From assembly GCA_018889975.1 (NCBI GenBank), contig CP076546.1:3038001-3102000 (forward strand): a DNA stretch of 64,000 nucleotides, given 5' to 3'. The stretch is from Bacillus sp. NP157 (GTDB taxonomy: Bacteria > Pseudomonadota > Gammaproteobacteria > Xanthomonadales > Rhodanobacteraceae). Of this stretch, positions 1 to 8,225 are shown one piece after another (position 1 is the stretch's first letter; every line of letters begins with the position of its first letter). The notes beneath the pieces were generated by a model. It was not told the DNA's origin. It ran no database searches and saw only the letters and a program-made list of their open reading frames with translations. A program made the translations under genes and the position numbers.

Positions 1-891
1 GCTGGTCAGCAGGTTGTTGAAGTCGTGAGCGATGCCACCGGTGAGCTTGCCCAGCGCATCCATCTTCTGCGCCTGCACGAGCTGCGATTCGGTGCGCTCG
101 CGGACGGCGATCTCCACGGCCAGCTGGGAGGTCGCCGAGTCGATCTGTTCCAGCTGCTCGCGTTCGCGGCGGCGCTGGTCGGTCACGTCTTCGACCGAAA
201 CCATGCCGGCGTGGTCACGATAGGGCGTGACCCGCCATTCGGTCTCGCGGATGCCATCGCGCGAATGCATGCAGAGCACGCCGCGCCAGCGGCGCATGCC
301 ATCGAGGGCGGCGCGCATCGCATCGAGCAGGTCGTTCTGGTCGGGTTCGAAACAGGCTTCGAGGTCGCCGCCGGAGCGCTCGAGCAAGCGGGCGAAGGCG
401 TCGTTGCTCTCGATGACGTTGAGGCTGCCATCGACCACGGCCATCGGCGCACCGATGGTGGTGAAGATCTCGCGCACCCGTGCCTCGGATTCGCGCAGCG
501 CCCGCTCGGTATCGCGCACGCGCAACAGGGTGCGGATGGTCGCCAGCAGCACGCCCGGATCGACCGGATGCGGCAGGTAACCGTCGGCGCCGTTGTCGAG
601 GCCGGCGATCAGGTCCGCCGTGTCGATCGAGGCTGCGGAGACGTGCACCACCGGAAGCAACTGGGTGTCCGGGTTCGCGCGCAGGTCGCGGACGATGTCG
701 AAGCCGCTCATGTCCGGCAGGTTCACGTCGAGCACGATCGCATCGATATCGTTCGCGCCGAGCATGGCCAGGCCGTCGGTGCCGGTGCCGGCTTCCAGCA
801 CGGTGTAACCGCCACGCTCCAGGGTGCGGCGCAGCGCATAGCGCGTGGGGACATTGTCGTCGACGACGAGGATCGTGTCAGGCGTCGCCAT
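1..891 (-). CDS. Response regulator-PAS-histidine kinase hybrid (3' truncated by window)
   Basis: This frame is open from the ATG at 891 to the window edge, so the C-terminus is missing. A receiver domain spans about residues 1-120, with acidic pocket VVDD at 9-12 and phospho-acceptor D55 (IVLDVNLPDMSG). A PAS-like domain follows at about 140-260. The last visible residues (GGIAHDFNNLLTS) are the H-box of a histidine kinase of the type often found in hybrid sensors; the ATPase domain would lie outside. The start overlaps the stop of the upstream kinase gene by 14 bases, so it belongs to the stressosome operon. Inference: it is a signalling output of that module. The input signal is unknown. 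Confidence 0.85.
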   Translation of the reverse strand, partial: MATPDTILVVDDNVPTRYALRRTLERGGYTVLEAGTGTDGLAMLGANDIDAIVLDVNLPDMSGFDIVRDLRANPDTQLLPVVHVSAASIDTADLIAGLDNGADGYLPHPVDPGVLLATIRTLLRVRDTERALRESEARVREIFTTIGAPMAVVDGSLNVIESNDAFARLLERSGGDLEACFEPDQNDLLDAMRAALDGMRRWRGVLCMHSRDGIRETEWRVTPYRDHAGMVSVEDVTDQRRREREQLEQIDSATSQLAVEIAVRERTESQLVQAQKMDALGKLTGGIAHDFNNLLTS

Positions 892-1726
892 CGGCAGCCT
901 CCATGGCCAGTTCCAGCGGCAGCAGGACGTGGAACACCGAGCCCTCACCGACGGTGCTGGAAAGGCCGACCTCGCCACCCAGCAGGTGGGCGAACTTGCG
1001 GCAGATCGACAGGCCAAGGCCGGTGCCACGCAGGCGCTTTTGCAACGGCGAATCGACCTGGGTGAAGTCTTCGAACAGCAAGGGCTGCAGGTCATCGGGG
1101 ATGCCGATGCCGGTATCGCGCACCGAGAAGCGGACGTGGTCGTTGCCTTCGAGCGTGGCAGACACCCGCACTTCGCCACGCGGGGTGAACTTCAGCGCGT
1201 TGGAGATGAAGTTACGCAGGATCTGGGCGAGCTTCTTGTCATCGGTGTACAGCCGCGGCATGCCCTGCGGATCCTCGAAGATGAGGTCCGCGTCGGTGCC
1301 GTCGACGATCGGACGGAACATGCCGCGCAAGGCGGCGAACAGGTCCATCAGCTCGAACCAGGCAGGCGAGATGGTGATCCGGCCGGCCTCGATCTTTGCG
1401 AGGTCGAGCAGGTCGTCGACCATGTCGCTGAGCTCGCGCGCCGCACCGCTGACGAAGCCCACCTGCTTGCGCTGTTCGTCGTTGAGCGGGCCATCGAGCT
1501 CGTCGGTCAACAGCCGCGCGATGCTGAGGATGGAACCCAGCGGCGTGCGGAATTCGTGGCTCATGTAGCTGAGGAAGCGGCTCTTCAGCTCACTCGCCTG
1601 GCGCAGCTGGTCGGCCTGGTTGTCCAGTTCCGAGTACAGCGCCAGCACGCCCTGGTTGGTCTCGTCCAGTTCGGCGCGCAGTGCCGCGTTCTCCGCCTGC
1701 AGGCGATCGGTGTCAGCGTCGGTCAT
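878..1726 (-). CDS. Histidine kinase downstream of the stressosome genes
   Basis: A 282-residue soluble kinase. An N-terminal coiled coil (about 5-50) leads into an H-box with H57 (SYMSHEFRTPLGS), then a HATPase domain with N-box (NFISNALKF), G1 (DTGIGI) and G2 (GTGLGLSI). No membrane segment or sensor domain is visible, so the signal probably comes from a partner protein. A longer frame opens at 1768, but the ATG at 1726 has a GGAGG six bases upstream and gives the same 14-base overlap with its upstream neighbour as its own stop has with the hybrid regulator gene. Operon position suggests that RsbT or the stressosome controls it; that is inference. Confidence 0.88.
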   Translation of the reverse strand: MTDADTDRLQAENAALRAELDETNQGVLALYSELDNQADQLRQASELKSRFLSYMSHEFRTPLGSILSIARLLTDELDGPLNDEQRKQVGFVSGAARELSDMVDDLLDLAKIEAGRITISPAWFELMDLFAALRGMFRPIVDGTDADLIFEDPQGMPRLYTDDKKLAQILRNFISNALKFTPRGEVRVSATLEGNDHVRFSVRDTGIGIPDDLQPLLFEDFTQVDSPLQKRLRGTGLGLSICRKFAHLLGGEVGLSSTVGEGSVFHVLLPLELAMEAADGDA

Positions 1727-2735
1727 GGCTGGCCTCCAGTCGGATGGCGAAAACGGTGACATCGTCACGGCCTCGGCAGAAGTCGCGATGCAGCACCGAG
1801 GTAATCACGGAGGGATGGCGGAACAGCAAGCCCGGATAGTCGCGCAGGTTCCAGCGCGACTGCAGGCCATCGGAAAACATCACCAGCAGCTTACCGGTGG
1901 AATCCGGGAAATCGAACGCCTGCGCCGCGCGCGCTTTCGCGCCCACGATGCCGGGATGGGAAGCCAGGCCACGCGACTGCTCGGCAGTTTGCAGCGAGCC
2001 GGAGATGTTGCCGATCCCCACGTAGCGAAGTGCACCGCCGGGGCGATCGAAGCTGGCGAGGGCGACCGCGCCGCCGCGGGTGCCGGTCATCGCATCGTTG
2101 AGGCTGGCCATCAGCCCGATGGACTCGGCGTACGGATCGGCACACCACGCCGCGACGCACGCCTGCGCCGCATCATTGGCGGCGAAGCCGTGGCCAAGGC
2201 CATCGACCAGGAGCACGCTGATGCGATCGTCGCGCAAAGCCATGGCCCAGCCGTCGCCACAGACGGTTTCGTCGTGCAGCCGCTGCTGGCTTGCGCCGAA
2301 GCGGATGTCGGCCCTGGCGAATCCACGCGGATACATGCGCGCGAGCACCACGGCACCCCGATGGTCGGCGTGCAGGTCGAGGACGTCGGCCTGGCGCTGG
2401 ATGGCGCCGAGGCCTTCGCCGCGCGAGCCGGCCGTGGAGTAGCCGTCGGGCATGCACTGCGCCATGTCGAAACCGGGGCCACGATCGACGCCGATCACCT
2501 CGACGCCGCGCGCGCCATTGCCGGGCACCACGTTGATGTGGATCTCGCCACGGCCGGCGTGGCGGAACACGTTGGTGGCCAGCTCGGTCGTCACGAGGGC
2601 GACGCGTGCCGCGTCGGTCTCGTCGAAACCGGCCACCACGGCCGCCTGGCTTGCCTCGCGACGCGCCTGGCCGACCTGGCTTGCATCTTCGATCGCCACG
2701 ACGAGCGTCTGCTGGCCGGGATGGGTCACGTCCAT
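1713..2735 (-). CDS. RsbX-like PP2C phosphatase with N-terminal RsbW/RsbT-type ATPase domain
   Basis: 340 residues with two domains. Residues about 1-140 resemble a GHKL anti-sigma/switch kinase (TTELATNVFRHAG as N-box, DRGPGFD as G1, GSRGEGLGAI as G2). Residues about 145-335 are a SpoIIE/RsbX-type PP2C phosphatase with metal-binding aspartates in LLVDGLGHG, FSDGL and GRDDVTV. In Bacillus, RsbX dephosphorylates RsbR and RsbS to reset the stressosome. Here that activity appears fused to a second kinase-like domain, which classical RsbX (about 200 residues) lacks. It overlaps rsbT by 10 bases. Domain assignment is strong; the exact substrates are inferred from family and position. Confidence 0.85.
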   Translation of the reverse strand: MDVTHPGQQTLVVAIEDASQVGQARREASQAAVVAGFDETDAARVALVTTELATNVFRHAGRGEIHINVVPGNGARGVEVIGVDRGPGFDMAQCMPDGYSTAGSRGEGLGAIQRQADVLDLHADHRGAVVLARMYPRGFARADIRFGASQQRLHDETVCGDGWAMALRDDRISVLLVDGLGHGFAANDAAQACVAAWCADPYAESIGLMASLNDAMTGTRGGAVALASFDRPGGALRYVGIGNISGSLQTAEQSRGLASHPGIVGAKARAAQAFDFPDSTGKLLVMFSDGLQSRWNLRDYPGLLFRHPSVITSVLHRDFCRGRDDVTVFAIRLEASHDRR

Positions 2736-3127
2736 TTGCAGATCGTCACGCGCGTTCCCGTGCCGGGGGCACTCTCCAGAGAGAATTCGTCGACCAGGCG
2801 GCGCGCACCGGTCAGGCCCAGTCCAAGGCCGTTGCCCGAGGTCCAGCCATCGGTCATGGCCAGCTTCATGTCGGCAATGCCGGGCCCTTCGTCGCGGAAA
2901 ACCAGGCGCAGGCCCTTGCGGGTGCCCTCTTCCAACAGCTGCCAGTCCATGTCGCCGCCGCCACCGTAGATCACGGTGTTGCGGGCGAGCTCACTGGCCG
3001 CGGTGATCAGCTTGGTCTGGTCGACCAGGCGCAGGCCGGCTTCGACCGCGAGTTTGCGCACCAGCTGGCGCGCGAGCACGACGTCCTGTTCGATGCGTAC
3101 GGGATGCGTGCCATGCGACGCGGTCAT
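2726..3127 (-). CDS. rsbT: Stressosome switch kinase RsbT
   Basis: A 133-residue GHKL-fold serine/threonine kinase of normal RsbT length. The N-box is SELARNTV (N50), G1 is DEGPGI (79-84) and G2 is GNGLGLGL (about 99-106). RsbT phosphorylates RsbR and RsbS and is then released to act on a downstream target. A GTG at 3130 would add one residue, but the ATG at 3127 forms a TGATG coupling with the rsbS stop and is preferred. No rsbU/sigma-B pair is present in the window, so the Gram-positive target is replaced here by something else, probably the linked phosphatase or kinases (inference). Confidence 0.92.
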   Translation of the reverse strand: MTASHGTHPVRIEQDVVLARQLVRKLAVEAGLRLVDQTKLITAASELARNTVIYGGGGDMDWQLLEEGTRKGLRLVFRDEGPGIADMKLAMTDGWTSGNGLGLGLTGARRLVDEFSLESAPGTGTRVTICKWT

Positions 3128-3486
3128 CACGAAAGCACGCGTGCGCGCAGCAGGTGCATGCCACGCTCCACGTTCAGGGCGGTGAGCACGCCGGGCAGTG
3201 TGAGTCCCAGTTCGACCAGGGTGATCGCGACGGCAGGCTGCATGCCGACCAGCACGGTCGAGGCGTCCATCACCTTCGACAGCCCGGAGATCGTGCCGAT
3301 CATCCGGCCGATGAACGAGTCGACGATGTCCAGGGCGGAAATGTCGATGAGGACGCCCTTCGCCGAGGTCTTGCTGATCATGTTGGAGAGGTCGTCCTGC
3401 AGGGTCAGCGCAAGCTGGTCATGCATGTCGACCTGGATGGTGACGAGGAGGAACTCGCCCATGCGCAGGATCGGGATGCGCTCCAT
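3127..3486 (-). CDS. rsbS: Stressosome scaffold protein RsbS (STAS domain)
   Basis: A single STAS domain of 119 residues, the usual RsbS size. The diagnostic phospho-site motif is present as ISALDIVDSFIGR, with S57 equivalent to the RsbT-phosphorylated serine of Bacillus RsbS. RsbS co-assembles with RsbR into the megadalton stressosome and sequesters RsbT until phosphorylated. The gene lies 3 bases after rsbR and is translationally coupled to rsbT. Very confident by motif, size and gene order. Confidence 0.93.
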   Translation of the reverse strand: MERIPILRMGEFLLVTIQVDMHDQLALTLQDDLSNMISKTSAKGVLIDISALDIVDSFIGRMIGTISGLSKVMDASTVLVGMQPAVAITLVELGLTLPGVLTALNVERGMHLLRARVLS

Positions 3487-3489
3487 GGG

Positions 3490-4347
3490 TCAGGCTGCCT
3501 TCGTGACCTGGAAGCCGGTCCGCTTCAGCGCCAGCGACAGCGCATCGGCAAGGTTAGCCTTGGTGACGATGCCCTGCAGGTCGAGGCCAAGGTGCACGAT
3601 GGTCTGCGCGATCTGCGGACGCACGCCGCTGATGATCGCATCGGCGCCCATCAGGCGGATCGCGGTGACCGTCTTCAGCAGGTGCTGCGCCACCAGCGTA
3701 TCCACCGTAGGCACGCCGGTGATGTCGATGATCGCGATCTCCGAACCGGTGTCGACGATCCGTTGCAGCAGCGATTCCATGACCACCTGGGTGCGCTGCG
3801 AATCCAGCGTGCCGATCATCGGCAGTGCGAGCACGCCGTCCCACAGCTTCACCACCGGCGTGGACAACTCAAGCAGTTCTTCCTGCTGGCGGTTGATCAC
3901 TTCCTCGCGGGACTTCTGGTAGGTCTTGATCGTATGCAGGCCCAGTCCGTCGAGCAGCTCGGATACGGCCCAGGTCTGCGAGGCAAGCGAAGCGGAATCG
4001 TCCGCGTACTCGCTCTGGAGCAGGTCGAAGATGGGGCGCTTCAGCGAGAAGATGAAGTTCGCCGTGCTGCCCGAATCGAAGCCCTGCACCGCGCGGGAGC
4101 GCGAGAGCTTCTCGAGGAAGCCGCGGGTCTCGCTCCATTCGTTGCTGGCGATGCTGCCGGCGTCGCCCGTGGCCGAGCCGGCGACCAGCAGGCGAAGGAA
4201 GTCACGCGTCTGCGCCTCGAACTCCGCCGCGCTGATGCGCGAATCGCGCGACGCGCCGGTCGACTCGAGGTTGGCCGACCAGCCAGCCAGCAGGGTCGGC
4301 TCGTTCTTGCGGATGGAATCGATGGTGCGCTGGCTGAGTGCGGACAT
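3490..4347 (-). CDS. rsbR: Stressosome sensor RsbR (RsbRD-type N-domain plus STAS)
   Basis: 285 residues. The N-terminal about 155 residues look helical and RsbRD-like, with no PAS, haem-globin or LOV motif. A linker helix (about 140-165) joins a C-terminal STAS domain (about 168-280). By motif, T217 (GVPTVDT) and T249 (RPQIAQT) are equivalents of the two RsbT-phosphorylated threonines of RsbR. The ATG at 4347 is chosen because AAGGGGG lies just upstream; a longer frame from 4395 has no such site. It is the first gene of the stressosome operon, transcribed away from the response regulator at 4487. The sensed signal cannot be read from the sequence. Confidence 0.9.
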   Translation of the reverse strand: MSALSQRTIDSIRKNEPTLLAGWSANLESTGASRDSRISAAEFEAQTRDFLRLLVAGSATGDAGSIASNEWSETRGFLEKLSRSRAVQGFDSGSTANFIFSLKRPIFDLLQSEYADDSASLASQTWAVSELLDGLGLHTIKTYQKSREEVINRQQEELLELSTPVVKLWDGVLALPMIGTLDSQRTQVVMESLLQRIVDTGSEIAIIDITGVPTVDTLVAQHLLKTVTAIRLMGADAIISGVRPQIAQTIVHLGLDLQGIVTKANLADALSLALKRTGFQVTKAA

Positions 4348-4486
4348 TGGGAACCCCCTTGGTAAAGCACTATGATGCGGCGCACACGCGTGCAATGGAA
4401 TAGCGCGACCGGGATGGCTCCTGTTGACACGCCTTTCACGCAGCGCACGTTATCTGCCTCATCGATCATTGACCAAAAGCGCTCCC

Positions 4487-4840
4487 ATGCCGACTGAACC
4501 CCTGGTTGTCCTCCTTGTCGAGGACGACGACACCATCCGCGAAATCTCCGCCATGATCCTCGAGGGCGAAGGCCACGTCGTGCATACCGCGGCCAACGGC
4601 GATGCCGCCGAACGCTGGCTGGAAACGGGCAAGGCCGACGTGCTTTTCACCGACGTGCGCATGCCGGGCTCGGTATCGGGACAGGAACTGGCCACGCGGC
4701 ATTCGGACATGCGCGTGCTGGTCACCTCGGGGGAAGTCCGCGAGCAGCACGACTGGCTGTCCTCGCGGATGGAATACCTGGCCAAGCCGTATGACCGGAA
4801 GTCGCTGCTGGCGGCCGTGGGGCGGGTGGCTGGGGGTTAG
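4487..4840 (+). CDS. Single-domain response regulator (CheY-like)
   Basis: 117 residues forming only a receiver domain. The acidic pocket is EDDD (12-15), the phospho-acceptor is D56 (LFTDVRMPG), the switch threonine region is VTSGE and the conserved lysine sits in LAKPYD. No output domain is present, so it likely works by protein contact or in a phosphorelay. It is divergent from the stressosome operon across 139 bases and could take phosphate from the two kinases there (inference). The ATG at 4487 begins MPTEPLVVLLVEDD; the open frame upstream to 4424 has no supporting features. Confidence 0.85.
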   Translation: MPTEPLVVLLVEDDDTIREISAMILEGEGHVVHTAANGDAAERWLETGKADVLFTDVRMPGSVSGQELATRHSDMRVLVTSGEVREQHDWLSSRMEYLAKPYDRKSLLAAVGRVAGG

Positions 4841-4841
4841 G

Positions 4842-5591
4842 TCAGGGTTTGTGCCCAGGCCTGGCCTTCTGGGTGGCGATCCAGCCGAGCTCCGCTTCTG
4901 ACTTCGGTTCGTTGGGGATGACCTTCAGGCACTCGCGGTAGGCTTTCTCGGCATCGTCGAAGCGGCCCAGCTCCGCCAGGTCGTAGCCCTGGCCACGCCA
5001 GGCCTTGCAGGTGAATTCGTTTTTCATCGCGTCCGGCCAGTCGTCCATCAGTGGCACGTTGTCGACCATGGACGTGTAGAGCGCCAGCGATTCCTGGGTG
5101 CGGTGCTCGGTCTGGTAGACGTACGCCAGTTCGCCCTGGAACTGAGCGTCGTTCGGCGAGAGCGCCAGCGCTTTTTTCAGTTCGGCCTCCGCTTCCGGGT
5201 ACCGGGCCATCTCGGCGTACGCGTAACCGCGTGCCCAGTACGCCATGCCCCATGCCGGGCCGAGCGCGACGGCGCTGCGTTTGTCGGTACCGTCCCCGAT
5301 GTCTTTCGCCGCGCCGCCCAGGTAGATGAGCGTCTGCGTGAAGCCTCGCGCGGAATACATGCGCTTGTCGCTGTGCCCGTACTTGGTTTCATAGCGACTG
5401 ACCACGTCGGTCAACGGGCCGTCGATCGCCGCCTGGATCTGGCCGGCTTCGATCATCTTGACGCCCTTGAGCACTTCCACCAGGTCCGGATCGGCCTGCG
5501 TGTCCTTCGGCTTCGCTGGCTGCGCGGCGCAACCGGCCAGCGCCAATGCCGCGCACGCGAACGCGGCGCGCACTATCGTCGAGTACTGCAT
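4842..5591 (-). CDS. TPR-repeat lipoprotein
   Basis: 249 residues with a lipoprotein signal peptide ending in LAGC (C21), so the mature protein is lipid-anchored, probably in the outer membrane. Tetratricopeptide-like helical repeats are visible from about 120 to 235, for example around AWGMAYWARGYAYAEMARYPEAE and again near RGQGYDLAELGRFDDAEKAYRECL (quoted in part). TPR lipoproteins serve as periplasmic assembly scaffolds; no specific partner is indicated. It is convergent with the response regulator with only one base between stops. The function is otherwise unknown. Confidence 0.8.
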   Translation of the reverse strand: MQYSTIVRAAFACAALALAGCAAQPAKPKDTQADPDLVEVLKGVKMIEAGQIQAAIDGPLTDVVSRYETKYGHSDKRMYSARGFTQTLIYLGGAAKDIGDGTDKRSAVALGPAWGMAYWARGYAYAEMARYPEAEAELKKALALSPNDAQFQGELAYVYQTEHRTQESLALYTSMVDNVPLMDDWPDAMKNEFTCKAWRGQGYDLAELGRFDDAEKAYRECLKVIPNEPKSEAELGWIATQKARPGHKP

Positions 5592-5632
5592 CCTTTTTCC
5601 CCTGTTCCCTGCGTGCGGTGGAACCGGCCAGG

Positions 5633-6016
5633 TCAGGCCCGGTCGATGATCCTGCTTATCTTGCCATCGGCGAAGCTGAAGAGGGTGGTGCCCTGCATCT
5701 CGACGATGGTGCCCGCGCCCGGGCCATCCGGGATGTCCTCGGCGATTTCACCGTGGAAGTCGATGGTGGCGATGACGTCCCCGGCGGCTTCCTCCAGCGA
5801 CACGATGGTCTGTTCGCGCGCGGCGAACAGCTGCGCGCCGACGCGGGCGAGCTTTTCCAGGTCGGCCTTGCCAATGGTGGCGACGCTCAGCTCGCCGCCC
5901 TGGTGGTGCTCGAAGCGGACGTCGTCGGTCAGCGCGGCGAGCATCGCCGCGATGTCGAAGTGGTTGTACGCGGCAAGGTAGATCTCGATCAGTTGCCGGC
6001 GGGCGGGGTCGATCAT
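5633..6016 (-). CDS. NTF2-like (SnoaL-type) protein
   Basis: 127 residues with the pattern of the cone-shaped NTF2/SnoaL fold: an N-terminal helix (RRQLIEIYLAAYNHFD), the turn IAAMLAALTDDVRFEHHQGG, and a C-terminal sheet ending FADGKISRIIDRA. Members include isomerases, hydrolases and binding proteins, so the activity cannot be assigned. No signal peptide is seen, so it is cytoplasmic. It lies between a TPR lipoprotein gene and a LysR regulator gene on the same strand, 18 bases after the latter's stop, and could be co-transcribed with the regulator. Confidence 0.75.
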   Translation of the reverse strand: MIDPARRQLIEIYLAAYNHFDIAAMLAALTDDVRFEHHQGGELSVATIGKADLEKLARVGAQLFAAREQTIVSLEEAAGDVIATIDFHGEIAEDIPDGPGAGTIVEMQGTTLFSFADGKISRIIDRA

Positions 6017-6034
6017 GTCAATCTCCGTTGGCGC

Positions 6035-6934
6035 TTACGTCGCGTGGCGGTCGCGCAGGAAGTCCACGAACACGCGCAACTTGCGCGGCATGTGCACACG
6101 GCTCGGATAGTACAAGTGGAACGCGCCATACGTCGGCCAGTAGTCCATTAGTACTGGCACCAGCGTTCCCGAGGCGAAGTCCGCGGCAACCATCTCCTCG
6201 ATGTGGCAGCCGATGCCCAGGCCGTCACGCGCTGCCGCCAGCAGCAGTTCGCCGTCATTGCTGACCATGCTGGGGCCGGCCTCCACCTCGACGATCCGGC
6301 CGTCGACCAGGAACTCCCAGCGCTGCACGCTTCGGTCATGGTCCAGGCGGATGCAGACGCAGCGATGCGCAAGCAGCTCGGCAGGCGTCCGCGGCACGCC
6401 ATGCCGCGCGACGTACCCGGGCGAGGCGAAGACGACGATACGGTTCGGCCGGCCGATGGGCACGGCGACCACGTCGTTGGCCAGGCTTTCGCCCAGGCGG
6501 AAGCCTGCATCGAAGCCATGCGAGACCAGGTCCAGGAAGCGGTTGTCGCAGTGCAGTTCGACGGTGACGTCGGGATACGCCTCGGCGAACGCCGCCAGGT
6601 GCGGCATGACCACGATGTCCGCCACCACCCGCGACAGGTTGATGCGGAGGAGCCCAGCGGGGCTTTCCCGCGCGTCATTGACGGTATCCACGGCGCGTTC
6701 GATGGCGCCCAGGCCCGCTGCCGCCTCGTCGAGGAAGCGCTGGCCGATCTCGGTGACGCCTACCCGGCGGGTGCTTCGATCGAGCAGGCGCACGCCCAGC
6801 CTGGCTTCCAGCCCGCGGACGCTCTGCGACAGGGCCGACGGCGAGACGCCGAGTTCGCGCGCCGCGCGGGTGAAGCTGGCGTGGTGTGCTACGCGGGCAA
6901 AGGCCGCGATGGCGGGCAGTAGGTCGTTCGGCAT
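6035..6934 (-). CDS. LysR-family transcriptional regulator
   Basis: 299 residues. The N-terminal winged helix-turn-helix (about 1-60) carries the LysR signature AAFARVAHHASFTRAARELG followed by SPSALSQSVRGLEARLG; the rest is the periplasmic-binding-protein-like effector domain. The start is the ATG at 6934; the frame runs on to 7114 but covers the divergent promoter and the start of the neighbouring gene. It is divergent from an aldo/keto reductase gene, the classic arrangement in which a LysR protein controls its neighbour and itself (inference). The effector is unknown. Confidence 0.9.
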   Translation of the reverse strand: MPNDLLPAIAAFARVAHHASFTRAARELGVSPSALSQSVRGLEARLGVRLLDRSTRRVGVTEIGQRFLDEAAAGLGAIERAVDTVNDARESPAGLLRINLSRVVADIVVMPHLAAFAEAYPDVTVELHCDNRFLDLVSHGFDAGFRLGESLANDVVAVPIGRPNRIVVFASPGYVARHGVPRTPAELLAHRCVCIRLDHDRSVQRWEFLVDGRIVEVEAGPSMVSNDGELLLAAARDGLGIGCHIEEMVAADFASGTLVPVLMDYWPTYGAFHLYYPSRVHMPRKLRVFVDFLRDRHAT

Positions 6935-7047
6935 CGTCCGCGTCGTTATGAAGCCCTGCTTCAAAGAGTATGCCGACGAAGCCCGTTTATCCAGCCTAAT
7001 CCGAAGCCTAAGGTGTGCGCTCCCCTTCCCCACCGTGAGGCACCACC
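6935..7047. promoter_or_regulatory. Divergent control region between LysR and aldo/keto reductase genes
   Basis: 113 bases separate the two divergent starts. A direct repeat of AGCCTAA (6993-6999 and 7005-7011, 12-base period) lies close to the aldo/keto reductase start. No convincing T-N11-A LysR box or sigma-70 pair could be fixed by eye. A GTGAGG ribosome-binding site precedes the ATG at 7048. Confidence 0.4.
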
Positions 7048-8112
7048 ATGGCCATGCATCTCGACGACTACACCACCCTGGGCCGGTCTGGCCTGCGCGT
7101 GAGCCCCGTTTCACTCGGCGCGATGACGTTCGGAGAGACCTGGGGCTGGGGCGCCAGCGAAGCCGAGTCGCGCAGCATGCTCGACACCTACATGGAGCGC
7201 GGCGGCAACTTCATCGACACGGCCAACTTCTACACCGGCGGCACCTCGGAAACGATGCTCGGCAAGTTCCTTGCCGGCCGCCGCGATCGCGCCGTCATCG
7301 CCAGCAAGTACAGCCTCAACGTCGAACCCGGCAACGTCAACGCGGGCGGCAACCACCGCCGCAACATGGTCCGCGCCGTGGAAGACAGCCTGCGCCGGCT
7401 CGGCACCGATTACATCGATCTTTACTACCTGCACGTGTGGGACTACACCACGCCCATCGAGGAAATCATGCGTGGCTTCGACGACCTGGTCCGCTCCGGC
7501 AAGATCGTCTACGCCGGTATTTCCGATGCACCGGCGTGGGAAGTCTCGCGCATGCAGATGCTGGCGGAACTGCGCGGATGGTCGCCGTTCGTCGCGCTGC
7601 AGATCGAATACAGCCTGATCGCGCGCACCGTGGAGCACGAACTGTTGCCGATGGCCGACGCACTCGACCTCGCCGTGCTGGCCTGGTCGCCGCTGGGTAG
7701 CGGCGTGCTGTCCGGCAAATACAGCCGGGCCGACGTCGAAGCGCACAAGGGCAAGGACATGTTCACCGGTGGCCGCGCCGCGGTGGCGTCGGGCATGGGT
7801 GCGCTCAGCGAGGCCAACCTGGATATCGTCGACGTACTCAAGACCGTTGCCGAGGAGGTCGGGCATTCCCCCGCCCAGACGGCTATCGCGTGGCTATTGG
7901 CGAAGCAGGCGCCACGGGTGATCCCCATCCTCGGCGCGCGGACGGCGAAGCAGTTCGAGGAAAACCTCGCCGCGTTGGAAGTGAGCTTCACCGACGCACA
8001 GATGCAACGCCTGGATGAGGCCAGCGCCATCGATCCGATCTTCCCGCACCGCTTCCTGCCGCAGGTGCTGGCGCAGGTGCTGGCCGGCGCCAGCGTCACG
8101 CGAAGCTGGTGA
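7048..8112 (+). CDS. Aldo/keto reductase
   Basis: 354 residues with the (beta/alpha)8 aldo/keto reductase pattern. The catalytic tetrad is intact: D57 and Y62 in FIDTANFYTGG, K87 in IASKYS and H129 in YYLHVWD. The cofactor region near the C-terminus (IPILGARTAKQFEENLAAL) fits NADP(H) binding. These enzymes reduce aldehydes and ketones in the cytoplasm; the substrate is not predictable. The gene is divergent from a LysR regulator, which probably controls it. It resembles the YdhF/YajO-like groups of bacterial AKRs in length, but subfamily is not resolved. Confidence 0.9.
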   Translation: MAMHLDDYTTLGRSGLRVSPVSLGAMTFGETWGWGASEAESRSMLDTYMERGGNFIDTANFYTGGTSETMLGKFLAGRRDRAVIASKYSLNVEPGNVNAGGNHRRNMVRAVEDSLRRLGTDYIDLYYLHVWDYTTPIEEIMRGFDDLVRSGKIVYAGISDAPAWEVSRMQMLAELRGWSPFVALQIEYSLIARTVEHELLPMADALDLAVLAWSPLGSGVLSGKYSRADVEAHKGKDMFTGGRAAVASGMGALSEANLDIVDVLKTVAEEVGHSPAQTAIAWLLAKQAPRVIPILGARTAKQFEENLAALEVSFTDAQMQRLDEASAIDPIFPHRFLPQVLAQVLAGASVTRSW

Positions 8113-8225
8113 TGCACTGTCCGCCGGGTGTCCGCGGACACCCGGCGGCGCGCTGCAACCCGCGCCGCGCCGTGCTGGCCCGTCACTTGCAGTAGCGTCC
8201 CCCGGACCCCACGGAGACGCCACGC

